DNA of 8,942 nt, taken from the NCBI GenBank assembly GCA_045125655.1, contig JBGVNP010000229.1, positions 1 to 8,942 of the forward strand, in the 5' to 3' direction. Both the position numbers and the translations under genes were made by a program. Origin of the DNA: RGIG4608 sp045125655. GTDB taxonomy: Bacteria; Bacillota; Clostridia; Oscillospirales; CAG-272. This document shows positions 4,700 to 8,942 of the stretch, piece by piece. Each line of letters opens with the position of its first letter. Position 1 is the stretch's first letter. Under the pieces are notes generated by a model. The model was not told the DNA's origin. It saw only the letters and a program-made list of their open reading frames with translations, and did not search any database.

Positions 4700-6931
4700 T
4701 TATATCATCGCCTCAAATTCTTCAAATACTTTCTTTATAAATTTGGGCATTTTTTTGTCATTAAAATTGCGCTCCTTCCACGCATTTGTACCTTGAACAC
4801 GAGTCAAAATTGCATTTTTCAGCTCCTTAATATCCTCGTTTTTCTTGGGGCAAACATCTTTTATTTCAATACTTATCGGCTCTCTGCCAACCTTAATCGT
4901 CATATCCTTGGCAATAATATCGCGGAATTTAATAACAAATTTCCTCTCCGCGGGCAATATTTTACAAGGATCATCGGGGGTAATAGTAAGGCGCAAAGTC
5001 GAACCGTCCTCGCAAAGCTCAAATCGAGTAATCGCGCTCTTGCCACTCTTATAGTCCATCGTTTCGCCATCGTCCTCATAAAGCTCGTATGATCCCTCTC
5101 CGCGCCAGATATTAACCTCAAGCGGTTGCTCAAGAGAAAGATCGTTGCTTCTGTCATTCTTGTACGTTGGAACGATTGCACCGGCAGGTGCAAGCACGGG
5201 GATACTGTCAATATCACGATACATTTTTATCCATTTTCCACCCTCGTATATTCTGCCGTTGAATATATCCGTCCATCTGCCATCGGGCAGCCACACGTCA
5301 ACACTTGCGAGATTGAGCTTTTTGTCAGTGGGCACAGTTATCGGGCAAACGATAAGCTCCCCTCCGAAGATATACTGATTTTTCGCCTTGTAAGCATCAT
5401 CGCAATCATAACGGTAATACATGGGCATACAGATTGGCTCACCGTATTTGTGCGTGCGATAGTTCGCACTGTAAAGGTAGGGTATGAGCTTGTGACGGAG
5501 GCGCAAAAATTCATTTGCTACAACGTTCACGGCAAAGCTCTTTTTCCACGGCTCTTTGCCCATAAAATCTGAATTTGACGAGTGAAGTCTGTTTATCGGG
5601 CTGAAAACACCGAGCTGAAGCCAACGCATATATATTTCATCATCCTGAATGCCGTTCGTATGACCGCCAATGTCGTGACTCCACCAGGTATAGCCCGCGT
5701 TTGCGGCACAATTTGTAAAATACGGTTGAAAATCAAGACTCTTCCAAGTAACTATCGTATCACCCGAAAATCCGAGAGGATAACGGTGCGAGCCGAGTCC
5801 CGCATAGCGAGAGAGTATCAGTGGACGTTTGTTGCCTTTGGCAGAATCAAGATAATGGTAATGATTGAGCGCCCAAAGGGGATCAAGCCCCTTGATCTTG
5901 CTTTTTGTACCCTGTTGCCAATCTATCCACCAGAAATCCACTCCCTCGTTTTCAAGAGGATGGTGCAAAATTTCAAAATATGCCTTCATAAATTCGGCAT
6001 TGGAGACGTCAAATTCAATAACCTCCTTCTTTTCGGGGTCCTTTCCAAGACGCTCGCACATATTCTTATATGCATCCTCAAAAAATCTCACACCCTGTGA
6101 TGGATGAATATTGAGCGGCACCTTAAATCCCTTTTCGTGAAGCCAATCAAGCAGCTCACAGTGGTCGGGGAAAAGCTCGGTATTCCACGAATATCCCGTC
6201 CAGCCCTGAAGAAGATAATAATATACCGCCTCTTGAATGCACTTTGGCTTCAAGCTTCTTGCTTCCTCTCCAAATCGCGAAATAACGTCAACCCAGTGCC
6301 AGTCCATATCAATGGTGGCGACGGTTATGGGAAGCTCCTCGTCGATAAATCTCTGCATCAGTGTGCGATATTCCTCTTGAGTATATGCTCTATATCTGCT
6401 CCACCAGTTGCCGAGCGCAAATTTCGGAATGAGGGGCACCTCACCCGTCAGCTTAAAGAAATCGCGAAGCTGATCAAGATAATCTCGACCGTAGGCAAAA
6501 TAGTATCTGTCTGCACATTTTTCGCGCGGAGCAATAGTGCCGTCGGGCATTAATAAAAGACTCTTGCTATCATCCATTACCGAAGTGCCACCCCTTGATG
6601 TAATTCCCTTTTCAAGAGCGATCGCTCCGTTCGCCGTGTCAAGCGTTCTTGCCGTTCCCGGAAGTGTTCCCTTACCAATATCACTTATGATCTCGCCTGA
6701 TGCAAGCTTAATGGAAATCACACTTCCGTCAGTGGCTCTTACAGCGAATAAAGCATCATCAGTTTGAATATTTATGCAGTTTTTATTCTCAAAAATAGTA
6801 TATTTCGGCTTATCAAATTCCCTGTTTTGCACCGTTTGCGTTGGCAAATCGGTAAATGCTCCCTTTTCGGTTCTCAAAAGTCTTTGGGTTATAAGACTGA
6901 TTCTAATATCGCCTTTTTCAAAAATAACCAT
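4700..6931 (-). CDS. GH31 family alpha-glycosidase, cytoplasmic
   Basis: A 743-residue retaining alpha-glycosidase (clan GH-D TIM barrel). ATG at 6929-6931 has AAGGAG 6 nt upstream and there is no signal peptide, so it should act on imported sugars. Domains: an N-terminal beta-sandwich (about 1-160); a catalytic barrel (about 165-500) beginning with GNWWSRY; and C-terminal beta domains with the ELYEDDGETMDY segment usual in GH31 (about 617-627). Predicted nucleophile is Asp337 in FWWIDWQQG and acid/base is Asp391 in GFSGD; Asp210 in IDMDWHW and WWSHDIGGH (416-424) line the active site. Most GH31 alpha-glucosidases have W-x-D-M-N-E around the nucleophile; the WQQG here marks a different subgroup, so alpha-glucosidase is only the default guess. 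Alpha-xylosidase, alpha-galactosidase or alpha-N-acetylgalactosaminidase activity is possible. The last roughly 50 residues form a charged, probably helical tail I cannot assign. It is divergent from the GH13 gene. Confidence 0.94.
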   Translation of the reverse strand: MVIFEKGDIRISLITQRLLRTEKGAFTDLPTQTVQNREFDKPKYTIFENKNCINIQTDDALFAVRATDGSVISIKLASGEIISDIGKGTLPGTARTLDTANGAIALEKGITSRGGTSVMDDSKSLLLMPDGTIAPREKCADRYYFAYGRDYLDQLRDFFKLTGEVPLIPKFALGNWWSRYRAYTQEEYRTLMQRFIDEELPITVATIDMDWHWVDVISRFGEEARSLKPKCIQEAVYYYLLQGWTGYSWNTELFPDHCELLDWLHEKGFKVPLNIHPSQGVRFFEDAYKNMCERLGKDPEKKEVIEFDVSNAEFMKAYFEILHHPLENEGVDFWWIDWQQGTKSKIKGLDPLWALNHYHYLDSAKGNKRPLILSRYAGLGSHRYPLGFSGDTIVTWKSLDFQPYFTNCAANAGYTWWSHDIGGHTNGIQDDEIYMRWLQLGVFSPINRLHSSNSDFMGKEPWKKSFAVNVVANEFLRLRHKLIPYLYSANYRTHKYGEPICMPMYYRYDCDDAYKAKNQYIFGGELIVCPITVPTDKKLNLASVDVWLPDGRWTDIFNGRIYEGGKWIKMYRDIDSIPVLAPAGAIVPTYKNDRSNDLSLEQPLEVNIWRGEGSYELYEDDGETMDYKSGKSAITRFELCEDGSTLRLTITPDDPCKILPAERKFVIKFRDIIAKDMTIKVGREPISIEIKDVCPKKNEDIKELKNAILTRVQGTNAWKERNFNDKKMPKFIKKVFEEFEAMI

Positions 6932-6937
6932 AGTGCA

Positions 6938-6943
6938 CTCCTT
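6938..6943 (-). promoter_or_regulatory. Ribosome binding site of the GH31 gene
   Basis: AAGGAG on the minus strand, 6 nt before the ATG at 6929-6931. Confidence 0.88.
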
Positions 6944-6961
6944 AGTGTTTTTATAAAAATA

Positions 6962-6990
6962 ATTATATATGATTCTTGGAATGTTGTCAA
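6962..6990 (-). promoter_or_regulatory. Consensus sigma-A promoter of the GH31 gene
   Basis: On the minus strand TTGACA (6985-6990), exactly 17 nt, then TATAAT (6962-6967): both hexamers are perfect. The predicted start is near 6955, giving a leader of about 24 nt. Such a strong promoter on a catabolic gene usually implies a repressor or other control, but I see no clear cre site or operator in the leader. Confidence 0.88.
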
Positions 6991-7008
6991 TAATTTGTAT
7001 CTAAAATA

Positions 7009-7037
7009 TAGACAAGAGCAGATTTATGTGATATAAT
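7009..7037 (+). promoter_or_regulatory. Near-consensus sigma-A promoter of the GH13 gene
   Basis: TAGACA (7009-7014, 5 of 6 to consensus), 17-nt spacer, TATAAT (7032-7037) with an extended -10 TGA just before it. The start is expected near 7044, about 32 nt upstream of ATG. Its -35 lies 18 nt from the -35 of the leftward GH31 promoter, so the two are back to back. Confidence 0.87.
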
Positions 7038-7064
7038 AAATGGGTAAACAAAAATAATTCTCAA

Positions 7065-7069
7065 AGGAG
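7065..7069 (+). promoter_or_regulatory. Ribosome binding site of the GH13 gene
   Basis: AGGAG within AAAGGAGA, 6 nt before ATG 7076. Confidence 0.88.
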
Positions 7070-7075
7070 AAAATC

Positions 7076-8731
7076 ATGGAAAAGAAATTATGGTATAAGG
7101 ATATGGTATTCTACCAGATCTGGCCCCGCTCTTTCAAGGACGGAAACGGCGACGGAATGGGCGATCTTTATGGCGTTTATGAGAAGCTCGACTACATAAA
7201 GGGTCTCGGATGCGACGGCATCTGGTTCTCCCCCCTCTACCCCTCCCCCGGAATCGACTGCGGATATGACATCTCGGATTACCTCAATATTGCCGAGGAA
7301 TTTGGCGGTATGGATGCATTCAAAAAGGTGCTTGACGGCGCGCACGAGCGCGGAATGAAGGTGATTATGGACCTCGTTGTCAACCACACAAGCGATCAGC
7401 ACGAGTGGTTCCAAAAGAGCCGTCAGAGAATCGACCCCTATACCGATTACTATATTTGGCGCCCCGCCAAGCCCAATGGCAAGCTTCCCAACAACTGGGA
7501 TTCTCTTTTCGAGGGCAAGGCATGGCAGTGGGACGAGGTGCGCGGTGAATATTATATGCATCTTTTCGCAATTCAGCAGGCGGATCTCAATATGGATAAT
7601 CCCCTTGTTCGCGAAGAGGTCAAAAAGATCCTTCGATTCTGGCTCGACATAGGCGTTGACGGATTCAGAGAGGACGTTATCACCTTCATTTCAAAGCCCG
7701 AGGGACTCCCAAACGACAATCTTATGCCCGCATCCAAGGGTATATTTATGTTCAACCACGGTCCCAATCTTCACAAATATCTTGAGGAATTTAACAGGGA
7801 CGTATTCTCAAAATACGATTGCATGACGCTTGCCGAATCCCCCATGGTAACGCCTAAAAAGGCACTTGAATACATAGACGAGAACAACGATCCCGTTCTC
7901 AATATGTTCATTCAGTTCTCCACGCAAGAGGCGGACTGCTTTATGACCGACTATTATCATATGCCCTTCAATCTTCGCAAGCTCAAGAGATGCTATACAA
8001 AGTGGCAGGATGCGCTTGACGGAAAGGGTTGGAATATGCTCTATATCGAAAATCACGACCATCCAAGAATGGTTTCACGTTATGGCAGTGAAAAATTCCA
8101 GAAAGAAAGCGCAAAGATGCTCGCAGTATCCTACCTCTTCCAAAAGGGTACTCCCTTTATCTATCAGGGACAGGAGATCGGTATGACTAACTGGTATCCC
8201 TCCGACCCCGAAATGTATGAGGACGTTCAAACCCGTTGGCAATATTTCAACGTTGCAACAAATAAATCCCCCGAAAAGCGCCTTAAGAGACTTTGGGACG
8301 GCTCGCGCGACTCCGCGCGTACTCCCGTTCAGTGGAGCGCAGAGGAAAATGCAGGATTTACAACGGGCAAGCCATGGTTCTACGTCAACGAAAACTACAA
8401 GGAAATCAACGTTGCAGATCAGGAAAAGGATGATAAATCCGTTCTTAATTTTTACCGCGAAGCAATCAAGCTCCGTAAAGAGCTTTCGAGCGTAAGACAC
8501 GGAAATTATAAGGAATACGGCAAGCTCTCATCGTCCTTCTATACCTATTCGAGAGAGGACGATAAGGAAAAGCTCCTCATCGTTTGCTCCTTCACCGAAA
8601 AAGAGAAGAAGTGGAGCGTTCCCGCAGGCTTTGACCTTGATAGCGCAGAGCTCATACTTGCAAACTACGACACTCAAAACGGCACAACACTCAAGCCCTA
8701 CGAGTGCAGAGTTTACAGATGGAAAAAATAA
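7076..8731 (+). CDS. GH13 alpha-glucosidase, oligo-1,6-glucosidase type (GH13_31-like)
   Basis: A 551-residue retaining alpha-glucosidase, close to the usual 550-560 for this subfamily. It has no signal peptide and should hydrolyse imported isomalto- or related oligosaccharides from the non-reducing end. Motifs: Ca-binding loop DGNGDGMGD (22-30); region I DLVVNHTS (99-106); region V QADLNMDNP (168-176); region II GFREDV with nucleophile Asp200; region III LAES with acid/base Glu254; region IV ENHDHPR with Asp328. The C-terminal beta domain starts at about residue 480. In this subfamily Val directly after the nucleophile goes with alpha-1,6 activity, and Thr or Ala with alpha-1,4; here it is Val201. 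Several positions differ from the common forms (GFRMDV, NNHDQPR, QPDLNW), so it is a divergent member; alpha-1,4, trehalose-6-phosphate or sucrose-type substrates cannot be excluded. All three catalytic residues are present. It is divergent from GH31 and ends at its own terminator. Confidence 0.93.
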   Translation: MEKKLWYKDMVFYQIWPRSFKDGNGDGMGDLYGVYEKLDYIKGLGCDGIWFSPLYPSPGIDCGYDISDYLNIAEEFGGMDAFKKVLDGAHERGMKVIMDLVVNHTSDQHEWFQKSRQRIDPYTDYYIWRPAKPNGKLPNNWDSLFEGKAWQWDEVRGEYYMHLFAIQQADLNMDNPLVREEVKKILRFWLDIGVDGFREDVITFISKPEGLPNDNLMPASKGIFMFNHGPNLHKYLEEFNRDVFSKYDCMTLAESPMVTPKKALEYIDENNDPVLNMFIQFSTQEADCFMTDYYHMPFNLRKLKRCYTKWQDALDGKGWNMLYIENHDHPRMVSRYGSEKFQKESAKMLAVSYLFQKGTPFIYQGQEIGMTNWYPSDPEMYEDVQTRWQYFNVATNKSPEKRLKRLWDGSRDSARTPVQWSAEENAGFTTGKPWFYVNENYKEINVADQEKDDKSVLNFYREAIKLRKELSSVRHGNYKEYGKLSSSFYTYSREDDKEKLLIVCSFTEKEKKWSVPAGFDLDSAELILANYDTQNGTTLKPYECRVYRWKK

Positions 8732-8746
8732 AAAAAGCACACAAAC

Positions 8747-8772
8747 AAAGCCCCTCAACAAGAGGGGCTTTT
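8747..8772 (+). terminator. Intrinsic terminator of the GH13 gene
   Basis: Stem AAAGCCCCTC (8747-8756), loop AACAA, stem GAGGGGCTTT (8762-8771), followed by TTCGTTTT. It begins 15 nt after the stop codon. The stem is a perfect 10 bp. Confidence 0.93.
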
Positions 8773-8781
8773 CGTTTTAAC

Positions 8782-8793
8782 TTAAAATTTTAA
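8782..8793. repeat. 12-bp perfect AT palindrome
   Basis: TTAAAATTTTAA just downstream of the GH13 terminator. It is low complexity and may be chance; the rest of 8773-8836 shows no gene. Confidence 0.3.
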
Positions 8794-8836
8794 TTTGTCG
8801 CGCACTATGTTCGCAGAAACCAATCGGTTGTTTTGT

Positions 8837-8942
8837 CCACTTTTTCAAAAGTGGCGCCCTGCGCGTAGCAGAGCCGCGCGGCGTAGGGGTTCCCCGAAGC
8901 GAGTGAAACGGAGCTTTGGGGGTTGCCGTCGAGAGCGCACTC
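8837..8942. other. GC-rich structured non-coding element, probable dispersed repeat (partial)
   Basis: Base composition jumps from AT-rich to strongly GC-rich here. Several inverted repeats sit close together: CCACTTTT/AAAAGTGG (8837-8844 and 8847-8854), GCGCG/CGCGC (about 8861-8880), GGGG-TT-CCCC (8886-8895), and CCCCGAAGC/GCTTTGGGG (8892-8900 and 8913-8921, one G-U pair). The third and fourth share bases and would be alternatives. No convincing ORF or tRNA/rRNA match was seen. It could be a repeated intergenic element, a structured RNA, or the edge of the next locus; the window ends inside it. Confidence 0.5.

Noticed and set aside
6932..6939. Palindrome AGTGCACT in the GH31 leader as an operator
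   Set aside because: Only 8 bp, adjacent to the start codon; expected by chance and no known operator match.
6932..7075. Catabolite-responsive cre site in the GH31/GH13 intergenic region
   Set aside because: I read both strands and found no sequence matching the WTGNNARCGNWWWCA pattern.
8528..8761. Minus-strand 77-codon ORF over the GH13 terminator
   Set aside because: Antisense to the GH13 C-terminus and the terminator hairpin; no supporting signals.

Overview
The window looks like the chromosome of an uncultured, low-to-moderate-GC Gram-positive bacterium, probably a gut or rumen Clostridia member. This is inferred from strong AGGAGG-type ribosome binding sites, sigma-A promoters with extended -10 elements, lipobox signal peptides on secreted enzymes, a CTHxDxDxDGKCDxCG linker motif that I associate with clostridial surface proteins, and top matches by eye to Bacillus/Clostridia enzyme families. 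No species can be named from sequence alone.

Layout. Positions 1-3407 hold a minus-strand operon read right to left. It starts with a GtrA-type four-helix membrane protein (2832-3407), then a single-domain lichenase-type GH16 lipoprotein starting at TTG (2018-2800). It ends with a larger GH16 lipoprotein carrying two homologous beta-sandwich-like repeats, which runs off the left edge (1-1977). The gaps are only 31 and 40 nt. A 293-nt divergent intergenic region (3408-3700) holds promoter candidates in both directions. Positions 3701-4642 (+) encode a membrane-anchored, beta-propeller-like protein of unknown function. A bidirectional terminator (4666-4697) separates it from a convergent cytoplasmic GH31 alpha-glycosidase (4700-6931, -). 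A 144-nt region (6932-7075) has two very good back-to-back promoters, one driving GH31 leftward and one driving a GH13 oligo-1,6-glucosidase-like enzyme rightward (7076-8731, +). A strong terminator (8747-8772) follows, then an abruptly GC-rich, hairpin-rich non-coding stretch to the right edge (about 8837-8942) that looks like a dispersed repeat or structured element.

How the genes work together. The left operon would place two endo-beta-glucanases on the outer face of the membrane to cut mixed-linkage beta-1,3-1,4-glucan (cereal beta-glucan, lichenan). The GH31/GH13 pair lacks signal peptides and would hydrolyse imported alpha-glucosides, such as isomalto- or malto-oligosaccharides, inside the cell. 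No transporter, regulator, mobile element, tRNA, rRNA or CRISPR was seen. I did not find a clearly new multi-gene system. The least explained items are the GtrA/glucanase operon, the propeller-like protein, the duplicated module with its Cys/Asp linker, the variant motifs in both alpha-glycosidases, and the structured right end.
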